Shown one piece after another: positions 23,008 to 34,089 of a stretch of 64,000 nucleotides of DNA (the stretch's first letter is position 1; each line of letters opens with the position of its first letter). This DNA is from Nemertoderma westbladi (Eukaryota; Xenacoelomorpha; Nemertodermatida; Nemertodermatidae): assembly GCA_032718475.1 (NCBI GenBank), contig JAUCBJ010000548.1:62001-126000 (forward strand), given 5' to 3'. A program made the translations under genes and the position numbers. The notes under the pieces were generated by a model. It was not told where the DNA came from and searched no databases. It saw only the letters and a list, made by a program, of their open reading frames with translations.

Positions 23008-23575
23008 TAAGGCCCGTTCACATCCAATGGAACGGTACACTGGGCGGTGTACCGCCGGGCCAGCGGTAAACCGCTGAGTGTGAACGACCCTGCGGTACAC
23101 TGCGCGGTGTACCGCAGGGCCATCGGTAAACCGCTGAGTGTGAACGACCCTGCGGTACACTGCGCGGTGTACCGCAGGGCCATCGGTAAACCGCTGAGTG
23201 TGAACGACCCTGCGGTACACTGCGCGGTGTACCGCAGGGCCATCGGTAAACCGCTGAGTGTGAACGACCCTGCGGTACACTGCGCGGTGTACCGCAGGGC
23301 CATCGGTAAACCGCTGAGTGTGAACGACCCTGCGGTACACTGCGCGGTGTACCGCAGGGCCATCGGTAAACCGCTGAGTGTGAACGACCCTGCGGTACAC
23401 TGCGCGGTGTACCGCAGGGCCGGCGGTAAACCGCTGAGTGTGAACGACCCTGCGGTACACTGCGCGGTGTACCGCAGGGCCATCGGTAAACCGCTGAGTG
23501 TGAACGACCCTGCGGTATTCCAACGGTGTCTGACTGGTAAATGATTTTGATTACCGCTGACTGTGAACGACTGTA
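23008..23575. mobile_element. MITE-like element expanded by a 60-bp minisatellite
   Basis: The left end ttaaggcccgttcacatcc and the right end ctgactgtgaacgactgtaa are a diverged inverted pair. Between them, from about 23035 to 23519, a 60-bp unit is repeated eight times, almost perfectly. The unit contains the end-like word gagtgtgaacga and a perfect 12-bp-stem hairpin. Open frames run through the array on both strands because 60 is divisible by three; they are not genes. Confidence 0.75.
23035..23519. repeat. 60-bp minisatellite, eight units, with hairpin
   Basis: Each unit contains cctgcggtacac, a tgcgcg loop and gtgtaccgcagg: a perfect 12-bp inverted repeat. It is followed by a short second palindromic segment (cggtaaaccgct). 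Units differ at only a few bases, for example ggccggcgg in place of ggccatcgg near 23420. Confidence 0.95.
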
Positions 23576-23940
23576 ATGTTGTTATTATATTTCAGAAGTA
23601 ATTTGTATGAATTATGAAATTTGAAATTCCATAGTTCGAAACTGTCATTGTTTAAATCGAGTAATAGTTGATCTATGTAGTACCATGCCACCAAAATTAG
23701 TCACTAATTTCGTCGGCTTGGACGAGTCGCTTATGTAAATGTTTACTGTTCTGTTAATTATATTTATTTATATGTACGTTTATTACAATTTATCATCCAT
23801 ACATTTGCACCTGTCTGTGTCACTGAGACAATAAATGACCAGCAAAATATCAAAATGGAGTCAGATTTTTGATATCGATATTTGGCGCAGCACAATAAGT
23901 TTTTTTTCCCTATTCGTATAGACGGTCTGGTGAGCCGGAA

Positions 23941-24735
23941 CAGTATATAGGTGGAGAGAGTTACTAAAGATACTCCCTAGTAGTCTTACTCAACAGTATA
24001 TAGGTGGAGAGAGTTACTAAAGATACTCCCTAGTAGTCTTACTCAACAGTATATAGGTGGAGAGAGATACTAAAGATACTCCCTAGTAGTCTTACTCAAC
24101 AGTATATAGGTGGAGAGAGATACTAAAGATACTCCCTAGTAGTCTTACTCAACAGTATATAGGTGGAGAGAGTTACTAAAGATACTCCCTAGTAGTCTTA
24201 CTCAACAGTATATAGGTGGAGAAAGTTACTAAAGATACTCCCTAGTAGTCTTACTCAACAGTATATAGGTGGAGAGAGTTACTAAAGATACTCCCTAGTA
24301 GTCTTACTCAACAGTATATAGGTGGAGAAAGTTACTAAAGATACTCCCTAGTAGTCTTACTCAACAGTATATAGGTGGAGAGAGTTACTAAAGATACTCC
24401 CTAGTAGTCTTACTCAACAGTATATAGGTGGAGAAAGTTACTAAAGATACTCCCTAGTAGTCTTACTCAACAGTATATAGGTGGAGAGAGTTACTAAAGA
24501 TACTCCCTAGTAGTCTTACTCAACAGTATATAGGTGGAGAGAGTTACTAAAGATACTCCCTAGTAGTCTTACTCAACAGTATATAGGTGGAGAGAGTTAC
24601 TAAAGATACTCCCTAGTAGTCTTACTCAACAGTATATAGGTGGAGAGAGTTGCTAAAGATACTCCCTAGTAGTCTTACTCAACAGTATATAGGTGGAGAG
24701 AGTTACTAAAGATACTCCCTAGTAGTCTTACTCAA
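23941..24735. repeat. 53-bp minisatellite, 15 units
   Basis: Exactly 15 units of 53 bp, each beginning cagtatataggtggagaga and ending cttactcaa. Differences are single bases (gagagagtt / gagaaagtt / gagagagat, and one tgctaaag). On the innexin-coding strand the array lies 275 bp downstream of the first-exon B donor, i.e. in its intron. Confidence 0.97.
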
Positions 24736-25010
24736 CAGTGTTAGTCAACTCTTTTTTACTTTAGTTTCATGGTTCTTTGTTCAATCTATTTATGGAAGGA
24801 ACTAACTTTTATGTGTACACTACAGCACTCTTTAGTCGAAGACAGTGGAACTTCCGTAGGCCTAATCAGCTTAAGTTCGGTAAGTTTTCATCAATGAAAT
24901 TCTGTCCATTCCATCGGCTATTGTTATTTTTATTACTTATTAGAAATAAATAATGCTATGTATTGTATATTACTACTGCGAATTAAAAGCTTCAACTAAA
25001 ACTAATTTAC

Positions 25011-25559
25011 CTTATCGACTCTCTTTTCAATAGCAGCATCATCATCAATAACGAAACGCAACTCTTTAACAACCCTCTTAACCTCTGCCATTCCCCATGA
25101 CTTTAGTATCAGGTAGGGAACATAGTATGCACCAGCTCCAAGGAAGAAATAGAAAGGTACCCACTGGTACCACAGATGGTAGATTCTAGTAGCCGCAATC
25201 ACATCATTGGGGTCACAAGGAATGACGTTCCCAGAGAGATCTAAACGACCTTGTTGGCAATGAGGTACATCTTCAGGAATGATACCGGGGTAAGGGAGAT
25301 ACTTGGAAGGTACATCATAAGCTTCCTTGATGGTATACAGTCCTTGAGTCCAACAATAATCCTCCGAGAACTTTATAGTAAACTTGGTAAACCCGTGGCA
25401 TTCTATAATGTTTCCAAGATATGATCGTACAGAAGAGACTGTTCCCATGACCATCATTAAGGAAAACATTCCGATGCGATTCAACCGACCCCAGCCATCA
25501 TCTACGGCTAGTCTGGCCTTGGCGAGTGGAATCGCCTTGAAAATGTCAACGAAACTCAT
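25011..25559 (-). CDS. innexin first exon B: TM1, loop 1, TM2
   Basis: This intact 549-bp exon (183 codons) starts MSFVDIFKAIPLAKARLAVD and ends ...EKRVDK at a phase-0 donor (AAG|GTAAAT). The exon position and phase match exon A exactly. All loop-1 cysteines, EDYCWTQGLYT, LPYPGI and WYQWVPFYFFLGAG are present. If not spliced, the frame ends two codons later, so it makes sense only as a spliced exon. No exon 2 or 3 of its own was found in the 8 kb before exon A. Splicing onto the shared exons at 14462 and 12456 would give a 403-residue innexin. By eye it differs from exon C at 19 of 183 residues, so these two are recent duplicates. Confidence 0.9.
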
Positions 25560-25937
25560 GATGCGTTTTCATATATTATTACTTGTAACTCGCAAAAATG
25601 TAACTAAAACAAAATTAAGATTGCTGTGGTCTACTTTGAGTTCATTGCCAGAAGACTTTAGTGTTTATTTTATGTAGTAAATTAAAGGTATTGTAAATTT
25701 AATGTTACATGTTTTTGTCGAATTTATTTGTGTTTAGTAGTGGTAAGGTGAGGAGGGCCTTTCCATGAATAATGGTAGTTTCGAGCGAACTACAAGCAAC
25801 TTCCTTAGTCAATGCTATCACTTGTTGTTAGAAACTAAACTGCCCCCATAAATTTTGCCCAGGACAATTCTCACCCGGACAATTCCCCCTTAGATCAAAA
25901 TAGCCCCCAACCCGTGAACAATTTCCCCTGAACAATA

Positions 25938-26971
25938 CAATAGGGTTGGTGCGCGAAAAAAATTGTTGGGCTAGAAATAATTTAATAAAGAGTAACAAGG
26001 TACCCTGAATCGAGTGGCGGGTGTGTTTTTTGTACGAACACGAGGGAGCGGTCGAAATCGCGGGTTTAAGTAAGCGCGGGAAGCAATCATTGAAAATCGG
26101 CTGTGATTGGCTGCTACAAATTTGACGTCACTACAACGTGCTCTTATAATTTCTTATCTTAATTTTTATGGATGGTGATTTTCGATCCATCCCAATACAC
26201 ATAAAATCGTAACCTTTTCACACGTGGCTTATATCATGTAAGCGGATAGTCCATAGTTTTGCGCGACTTTTGACACTATTAATTAAATTCATGATGAGGA
26301 ACATTGATAAAATGATGTTTCCAGCATTATTTCCAGCAGCAATACTGCTTTCCAAGCTTTATTGAGTTTGAGTACGGTAAGGTCTACAGATTCGATTTAT
26401 AATAACACTAAACTTGTAATACATGTCAGTCGGTACTATAATAATAATTGGCAGTAGGCTACTTGTATATTAAAAATGTGTCACCGGTAACCCCAACTTA
26501 TGAACTAAGCTGAAATACTCAGATAATGCAATAGGCTGATACTGAGTGCTTGGTAGGCCTACCGGTCAGGCAATCTGCCGAGTTTGCAATTATGAATAGC
26601 CCTTCATCAATCTTCCTAATCATTAATTTTTTAGTTGTTGTGTTAAATGATACGTAATACTCTCAGCTTTCAATTGTTAAGCCACGGGGAAACTTATTGA
26701 GATTAAATGTGTATTTAAATGGATCTAAAATCACCCTCCATAGAAAACAATATAATAAATTATCAGAGTACTGCGTAATGACGTGAAATCTGTAGCAGCC
26801 AATCACAGCCGATTTAAAAAATTGGCTTCCCGCGCCATTTCGACCGTTTCCACATGTTTTTACATAAAACACATCCCGTAACTCGATTCAGAGCACCTTG
26901 TTAGCCCTTATTCGTTTATGTTTAGCCCAATAACTTTTTGTCCAATCTTAAAATTATGTCCAACCCTATTG
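25938..26971. mobile_element. 1,034-bp element with ~220-bp terminal inverted repeats
   Basis: The ends are caatagggttgg (25938) and ccaaccctattg (to 26971). The inverted similarity continues inward over ~200 bp: tgttgggctagaa pairs with tttagcccaataa, and cggctgtgattggctgcta near 26100 with tagcagccaatcacagccg near 26795. The two arms have diverged. The centre is AT-rich with no transposase, so this is a non-autonomous DNA element. No clear target duplication was seen. Confidence 0.8.
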
Positions 26972-27739
26972 CCCCCCGTGACTGCATACTGCACTAAATT
27001 TCAACCAACGCCCCAACCAGCCACCCGACAAAAATAATTACACATACAGCAAAATGCAATTATTGGTGTAATATGTAAGTTAAAAAAAATTTGATAATAA
27101 TTGTTAGCTGCATAAACTTATGTTAAAAAAAAAAGGGGGGCCTCAGTTAGCCATTCTTACAGCCAGAAGTTTATTTTTAATATTGTTGTTATTTTATAAC
27201 AATCAACAACATAAATATTATCAATTAAAATATAATTAGTAAATTTAGAAAATTATAAAATAATAAAAGTAAGAAATATATTATAATAACCTAGGTAGCA
27301 ATTGTCCGGGTCAATTCATTGTACTTTTTAGATGGTGAGTAATTATTATTATATTGTTGCTTTGCGTTAAATATAATAAAATATAATAAAATATAATAGA
27401 GCTCATGAAAAGGGCAGCGATAATAACTGTCTGTAATGGCAGCAATATATAATATTTCGTATCTTTTATTTGTTGTTATCTGCTATTCAGTATAAAGGGT
27501 TACTTACACTTCCTGTTTTTGAATGTCGCATATTACAAAACAGACTTGCATGGCACAGTTATACTTCAGTAATGCTGTTTGTTTGCATAAGATTACAGGG
27601 CAGTCGTCGTCAGGCTTGTTTCGAACGATTATGGATACAGTAGTTAATAATGGCGCGGTTGTGCTTGAGATTGTCACATAAGATTTCTATTTAACCTTTG
27701 AAACCAAATAAAAGTAGTCTCGTGATGTCGTTACGTGAG

Positions 27740-27945
27740 ACAGGGGGGAAACTGGACGCAAATCACATCTTGGCGATTTAATATCCCGCCTCAATGTTAA
27801 GTTCTCAATTTAGGGAAAGGAGCAGGTTACAGTGGACGTTATTTTAACCAAAACAATAAACTAAACACAATAGAACAGGTTTCAGTTTTATTTTTGAGAA
27901 TAATCAGCTGTTATTTGCGTCGAATTTCTCCCGGAGAGGGATGAA
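27740..27945 (+). repeat. dispersed repeat copy
   Basis: Copy of the family at 15285-15510, sharing gggaaactggacgcaaatc, aatttagggaaaggagcag, aaaacaataaac and aataatcagctgttatttgc. Its right end adjoins the MITE-like element at 27953. Confidence 0.75.
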
Positions 27946-27952
27946 TTGTAAA

Positions 27953-28388
27953 GTACTTTGCAACAAGTATTTATGTAGTTTTATTCCAAAATTGTAACAG
28001 TACGAAATGATTGTATATATATTATAAGTGATATAAACTGCACAAATTAAATTAGTTGCTGTATTAATAAATGTAAAAATTACATAAATTATGTTAAAAA
28101 AAGTTAGCTTATATTTATTATGGCGTTTGGAGCCATGTTAATAATATAGCTACTGGTTATTAATAGCTATACCCCGCCTACCGGTAGGTAATGCAGTAGG
28201 CCTATCCGGCTGACAGGTAAATACCACCTATTGTTTACGTGGTAACCAATGAAGGCGTTAAGTAATGTCCACTAAGGGGACATTACTTAACTGAATTATA
28301 CCAATACAATACTAAATGTACAGGACAATACAATGCTGTAAAATCCTCAAAAGTTGTAAAGTGCTACATAACAACTCGCTGTTAATAC
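27953..28388. mobile_element. MITE-like element (copy 1 of an inverted pair)
   Basis: The same ~435-bp sequence appears in reverse orientation at 62103-62540. Ends are tgtaaagtactttgcaa and ttgtaaagtgctaca, a degenerate inverted pair. A strong internal palindrome, aagtaatgtcc...ggacattactt, lies at 28260-28291. No coding region. Confidence 0.7.
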
Positions 28389-29418
28389 TAACGGCATTGA
28401 GTAATGTTACAATTTTTGAATAAAGATCATTATATTTATAAATTTAATTTTTTCGCTGTAACAGTGGCCTAGTATCCGAATTTGTAAAGCATACTTATTA
28501 TTACTCGTCGTGGCTGTAAAATAATGTGCTAAATTTTACTACAATTGGATGTCTATAGTCAGTCACGGACATTAATGTTGTCATTTTAAAACAGAAAGAA
28601 ATTATTAGGCACTTGCGACATTGCATTATCCTGCTATTTTAGGGCAGTTATGTAGCTTTTCTGTGTCACCTCTCACTTAGGGTCATTCACATAACTCTTA
28701 GAACGGCTGTACTGATAAATATATTATTAACTGGGTGTGATATATTGGAATATGTCATCATATTGTGGCAAACTGACCACATACCATTCCCAAACCTACC
28801 GACTGACCCAAACAATAAATATAAACCATTATATAGTCCCCTACAAATTAAGTTTATTTCATCTCCCGCACTCACTCACATTTCACTTCTAAATATGTAA
28901 AATAATACAAGTAGTATGATATAGATAAGTCGGTAGTTAAAGTAGTCAAATACGCTTTGACCAGTGACAGTTCAAGCTCCACTTTGAAAATATTAATAAC
29001 AATAAAAAATAAGACGATTATTACAACGTATCTACATCTATGCTGAATTGTTACTGTTAATTGCTGGTTAAGTAAATTATGTATGCCTTTTTATTGTCCA
29101 TTATATTATTCATTATTGTTCATTATATTACATCGCATAGGTGAGACCTCATGTTTACTATTTGTAATGTCATTCGAAAATATTTTAAGGAATGGAGCAA
29201 ACTTCAGCACAATAGAATTCCATACATTGCTCTAATTTCAGCAATTTGAAAAATATAATCTGATAAAGTCTCTAGTTATCGAATAGTTGTTGTACCTTTG
29301 TGCTTGTACCAAAAATGAAAGAGATAAGTAATTCATCTGCTTTATATTCAGAGCCCGAAATGGAAAATTTAATTATTTGAAAAATGCGAATTAAAAATTC
29401 AAACTAAAACTAATTTAC

Positions 29419-29967
29419 CTTATCAACTCTCTTGTCAACAGCCTCATCATCATCTATGGCGAATCGCAGTTCTGCAACTACCTTTTTAACCTCTGCCATT
29501 CCCCATGACTTTAGTATCAGGTAGGGAACATAGTATGCACCAGCTCCTAGAAAGAAATAAAAAGGCACCCACTGGTACCACAGATGGTAGACTCTAGTAG
29601 CCGCAATCACATCATTGGGGTCACAAGGAATGACGTTCCCGTAGAGATCTAAACGACCTTGTTGGCAATGAGGTACATCTTCAGGAATGATACCGGGGTA
29701 AGGGAGATATTGGGAAGGTATATCATAAGCTTCCTTGATGGTATACAGTCCTTGAGTCCAACAATAATCCTCCGAGAACTGTATTGTAAACTTTTCAAAT
29801 CCATGGCATTCTAGAATGTTTCCGAGATACGATCGTACAGAAGCGACTGTTCCCATGACCATCATTAAGGAAAACATTCCGATGCGATTCAACCGGTCCC
29901 AACCATCATCTATAGATAGTTGACCCTTGGCCAGAGGGATCGCCTTGAAAATGTCAACAAAACTCAT
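29419..29967 (-). CDS. innexin first exon C: TM1, loop 1, TM2
   Basis: This is an intact 549-bp exon (183 codons), start MSFVDIFKAIPLAKGQLSID, phase-0 donor AAG|GTAAAT, same end position as exons A and B. Similarity to exon B extends past the donor into the intron (both continue taaattagttttagtt on the coding strand). Substitutions relative to B cluster in the N-terminal helix (residues 15-24), loop 1 and the start of the cytoplasmic loop. TM1, the WYQWV region and TM2 are nearly invariant. It is the most distal first exon; a transcript from here would skip exons B and A and join exon 2 at 14626, over an intron of nearly 15 kb. Confidence 0.9.
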
Positions 29968-30894
29968 CTTATCTGAGTTGTCACATATACCAGGTATCGT
30001 ATATTGTAATTAAAACAACAGTAACTTTTACTGGCAGGTTTCTTTTATTGGGTAAATCATTATTTATCATATGTATTTGTGTTTGGTAAAACGTGAACTG
30101 ATCGTGTCGTGTTAAGGAGGCGCAATAATAATGGATACTGGTCGCTTGGTGTGGACCACAAACGATTTATGACAATCATTGAAGTCATTATCAATGGTGT
30201 TTGTAGTTGTTGCAATGAGATATCAAGTGCGTTTAGGTAATAATCACGATTCAGCAACAGTCGCGATTTGGTAATTCATTTGTGATTCGGCAAAAAAAGT
30301 CCACAGTTACGAAAACCAGTAAAATAAAAATTTCTAAAATATATTCTCACAGCAGAATAATCATTGTTCCACAGAGATAGAAAGACTGTTATCATTGATA
30401 ATAGATACACAATTATCATCAGAGAAAGCTATTCTATATTGACCTGTATTGTTATGTAAATGGATCAAATCTGATTAAAGAATATGGGTAGGTTTGTTGA
30501 TTCCATTCAAGTCGTATACAAAGCTGGTCCCGAAACACCAATTCATTTAAACTAAACAGCACTACAGGAGTTCGATTGTATGTAATAATAATTGTGTATC
30601 AGATTAATTATTATTATTATTAATATTTTCATAACAACATGCGCACTAAGCGCTATAGTTTAAATTGCCCGGTTCAGAATACTCAACATAATCATGAACA
30701 TACAGTAGGTTATAATGTATGCATAGGTACCGAAAAAAGAAACCGTGAAAACCCAATCAATTTCAATTTATAACTAATATTATTATACCATACCAGACTT
30801 TTATAATAACACTTAATATCTAATAGGCTTACATTAATAATTATGGAATTAATAAATGAAAACTGCGGTAGTAGCTCTAATTTATATAATACTT
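29968..30894. other. AT-rich stretch upstream of innexin exon C
   Basis: No gene or named repeat was recognised. It would contain the promoter or 5' untranslated exon for the most upstream innexin start. Confidence 0.4.
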
Positions 30895-31440
30895 TCAAGG
30901 TAGGAATTCAGACCGACGTTTAAATGCCTTAAAAACATATATGCTTAATTGTTTTGTTTTGTTCTGAGATGGTAAAGCTAATAACTCAAATAATTTACCA
31001 ATTGTAGGTAATCTTGTGTATTTAGCGGGAAGAAATTTCTCCCGCAGGGATTTATAAAGCGGACACTTCAATACGAAATGGTATTCGTCCTCAACCTCCC
31101 CCAGATCGCAAAGTTGGCACAATCTCTCGCCACGCGGAATATTGTGCCAACGACCGAGCTCGACCTGCAGACGGTGAGACGAACATCTCAACTTTGTTAA
31201 TGTCCGACGCAGGGTTGGGTAACCACTCATATAGTTTAGATACTGCTCCATACCAAACGAGTGTTTAACATACCACAAACTACGTGAGGTACTAGCTAAA
31301 TTAGTCCACCATGTTTGAATGAAATTATCTTTTACTATTTGCGATAGCTGACTTATAAGTATTTTAGAATCGGGAACAAATTGATTATCCCATATGTAGT
31401 TTAGTCCTGCGCCATACAATGGTACAATGGTACCATACAA
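30895..31440 (-). mobile_element. LINE ORF2 C-terminal fragment with CCHC motif
   Basis: A 181-codon open frame encodes the post-reverse-transcriptase part of a non-LTR retrotransposon. It contains LTKLRCSSHRLQVELGRW, then a zinc-binding CX2CX9HX4C (LCQLCDLGEVEDEYHFVLKC). It has no reverse transcriptase or endonuclease and is 5' truncated. It is a different LINE family from the fragment directly to its right. Confidence 0.8.
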
Positions 31441-31499
31441 TGGTATTAATGGTACCGATACAGTTTAATTTTGTGGAATTATGTTATAAGACATAAATA

Positions 31500-33870
31500 C
31501 TACTACTACTAGGTCGAGCGAACTCGGACAGTGGAAATGAGATCCTTCCAGGCTTCCCGATTCTCCATAGTTGTCGCAATTTCGTTTCTCCCAAGTTCAG
31601 TATCCCTTTCAAGTTGATCTATATATGTTATGGCCGGTCGTCCACGACTACGCTTTCCATGAGTTGGTTGCCAGAGAAGTAGATCTGGTATGACCTCGTC
31701 TTTACTTCGCCAGCAGTGCCCAATGAATCTTAACCTCCGTTCACGTAGGGTGGTTGATACAGGTGGTATTGTACCATAAAGCTCGGCGTTTGTCATGTGT
31801 TGTCTCCAGCTGATGTTTAGGGCTGCCCTTAGTAGTCTTGTGTAGCAACCACCAATTCGTTGTTCAAGTGATTTAGTCAGTGTCCAGGTCTCACCCCCGT
31901 ATAAAAATACACTTTCCACTGTGGCTCGAAAGAACTTAGTCTTCAGGTGCCTGGAGAGATCTGATTTCCAGATGGTATCCATTTTTGATAGAGCTACCCA
32001 GGCCTTTGCTTTCCTAACTTCTATGTCCTTTTTGCTACTCTCTATCCATGATCCAAGGTACTGGAAGTCATCGACCTTCCTTAGTTGATTATTATCAATG
32101 GTTGTCAAGTTCCCATCAACATTAAAGATCATGAATTCGGTCTTTGTAGCATTTATATGCAATCCAACCTCCTTAGCAGCCCTCCCCACTTTATTTAGTA
32201 GAAGCTGTGCATCTGCTAGCGTATTAGAGAGCAGGGCGATGTCATCCACAAAGTCGGTGTCTGTGACTGTAGTTGCCGGATATCTACTACTTCTGCGTTC
32301 TTGAAGTGTGAATCCCAGATCTTCACCCTTTGTGGCCGTCCTCATTGCGTAATCCAGCACAATTACAAATAGTAATGGTGCTAATGTGTCACCTTGCAGT
32401 ACGCCAGCCAGGATTGAGAAAAACTCAGTTTCACCATCTGGTGAGAGTACCTGCGCTTCTGTGTCACAATATAACAATCCAATGCCAGCAACAATTACTT
32501 CTGGTATTCCATAAGCTCTTAGGATTTCAAGCATTTTACCTCTATGGATGGAGTCGAATGCCTTCTTGAAGTCCACAAAAGTCATGACTGCGGGGAGATT
32601 CTTTGACTTAATTCCTTCAATCAGTCTCCGTAGTGCAAGTATCTGAGCTATTGTTGATCTACTTGGTCGAAATCCGTTTTGGCTCTTACGCAGTAGTTTC
32701 TCTATGTGAGGCCTAATCCTATATAGAATCATTTTATTGTATATTTTGGCAGCTACCACAAGCAGACAGATCCCACGATAGTTTGTTGTATGCCGAGGTC
32801 TCCTTTCTTGGGGAGAGGCTTTAGTTGACCTTTAGTCCAAATTGGTGGTGGCTTTTCCCCTTTTAACATCCGGTTGCAAATAATGGTCTGTTTAGCACTC
32901 CGGTTTTCCATACCTCCGCTGGGATTTCATCTAATCCACTCGCTTTATTATTGGACATGCTTTTAATGCTTCTTTGGAGTTCGGCAGGTGTGAAGTCCCC
33001 TGTTTCTATAGGTAGTGTCTTGTCATATATTTTCCTTGTAGGGCTGACCTCGATGTTTGGTGGCTGCCCAAGCAAGTTGCTGAAGTGATTTTTCCACTTC
33101 CCAACACGTTCTTCAGGACTATCGGCTTTGAGGCGCCCCTTTGCACAACTTTTACGACCAGATACCTCATTTACAGTTTGCCAGGTAAGTCTCGATTGTT
33201 GCTGTATGTGAGCAGTTGTAATTGCTTCAGTTTTATCCTGTATGTACTTTTCCTGGCTGATGTTGTAGGCCAATTTAAGATCGTCCTTAGCTTTCTCAAC
33301 CTTATTAATGTTTTCAGTTGTTGGTTGTTCGGTTTTAACTTTGTAGGCTATCTTAAGATCTTCTCTCTTACAAGTAACCTCAGAGTTTTGCCATGGCACA
33401 TACTGTTTTCGTTTGGGTTTCTGGGGGATATGCCTCTTAGCTGATTCCTTGTGGGCTGTTATTGTATTCTGGTATATTGAATCGGTGGATTGGTCTTCAT
33501 CCATTGACTGAAGTGCTTCAAAGCGGTTTTGAACTTCTACTGTATAAGCATCCTTTACAGCATTGTCAGTTCTGAGTTTCTCCCAGTCATAGTTGATTTG
33601 CTTGCTTGTCCTGGGTTTGCTGGCTCTCAAACTGAGTCTTATCTCTGCAGTCACAATTCTGTGGTCCGAACCAATTAGGTTGAACGAGCTGTATGCCTCG
33701 CAGTTGACCATGCTGTTTCTCCACTTTTTGTTTATAAGGATGTAATCCCGTTGTGCTTTGGTTCCATTAGGGTATTGAAAGGTCCATAGCTTCCCCTTAC
33801 TCTTTTCGAATGTGTTGTTTGTTGGTATCAATTCACATTCTTCCATTAGGTCTAAAAGTAAGTAAGTACC
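31500..33870 (-). mobile_element. 5'-truncated, frameshifted LINE (endonuclease tail + reverse transcriptase)
   Basis: Reading from the right, 33870-32880 encodes the end of an APE-type endonuclease (GSDHRIVTAEIRL) and a linker up to NKASGLDEIPAEVW, an RT motif. The frame shifts near 32880 and again near 32770. It then runs open from about 32759 to 31509 through QNGFRPSRST, TFVDFKKAFDSI, GVLQGDTLAPLLF, the catalytic box (here FVDDIALL instead of FADD) and FQYLGSWIES. The 3' end is followed by a short tac-type microsatellite. The copy is dead because of the frameshifts and missing 5' end. Confidence 0.9.
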
Positions 33871-33894
33871 CATTTCTGTTAGAACTGGTGTTAT

Positions 33895-34025
33895 AGGTAA
33901 GACATAAATAAGCTCTATAAAACACTTCATAAAGATAAATTTAAAAAAATAAAAAAACTCCATATATAAAATTCCAATAAAAAGTCGACCGAAAAGTGAA
34001 ATCCTGGTATTCTTCACATGGGCGG
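33895..34025 (+). repeat. dispersed repeat ending ggtattcttcacatggg
   Basis: The block matches the reverse complement of 59085-59230 (cgaccgaaaagtgaaa...ctggtattcttcacatggg). Its terminal part also recurs at 42800-42872 and 59280-59306. It adjoins the truncated 5' end of the LINE. Confidence 0.7.
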
Positions 34026-34089
34026 GAATTATAATTATTGTTAGGTAACCTCTTGTCTATCATAACGCACAATTCAATTCAATTCTTTT

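Larger units (their letters stand above)
25560..29418. other. interval between first exons B and C
   Basis: No innexin exon 2 or 3 and no other gene was recognised. It holds a 1-kb inverted-repeat element (25938-26971), a dispersed repeat (27740-27945) and a MITE-like element (27953-28388). The remainder is AT-rich. The promoter or 5' UTR exon of exon B must lie here if B has its own. Confidence 0.5.

Noticed and set aside
22993-23544. Open frames of 158-176 codons on both strands over the 60-bp minisatellite
   Set aside because: A 60-bp stop-free unit keeps every frame open; several overlapping frames on both strands are equally long, which argues against coding.
23035-24735. CRISPR-like appearance of the 60-bp and 53-bp arrays
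   Set aside because: There are no unique spacers: the entire unit repeats. The genome is clearly animal and there are no cas genes.
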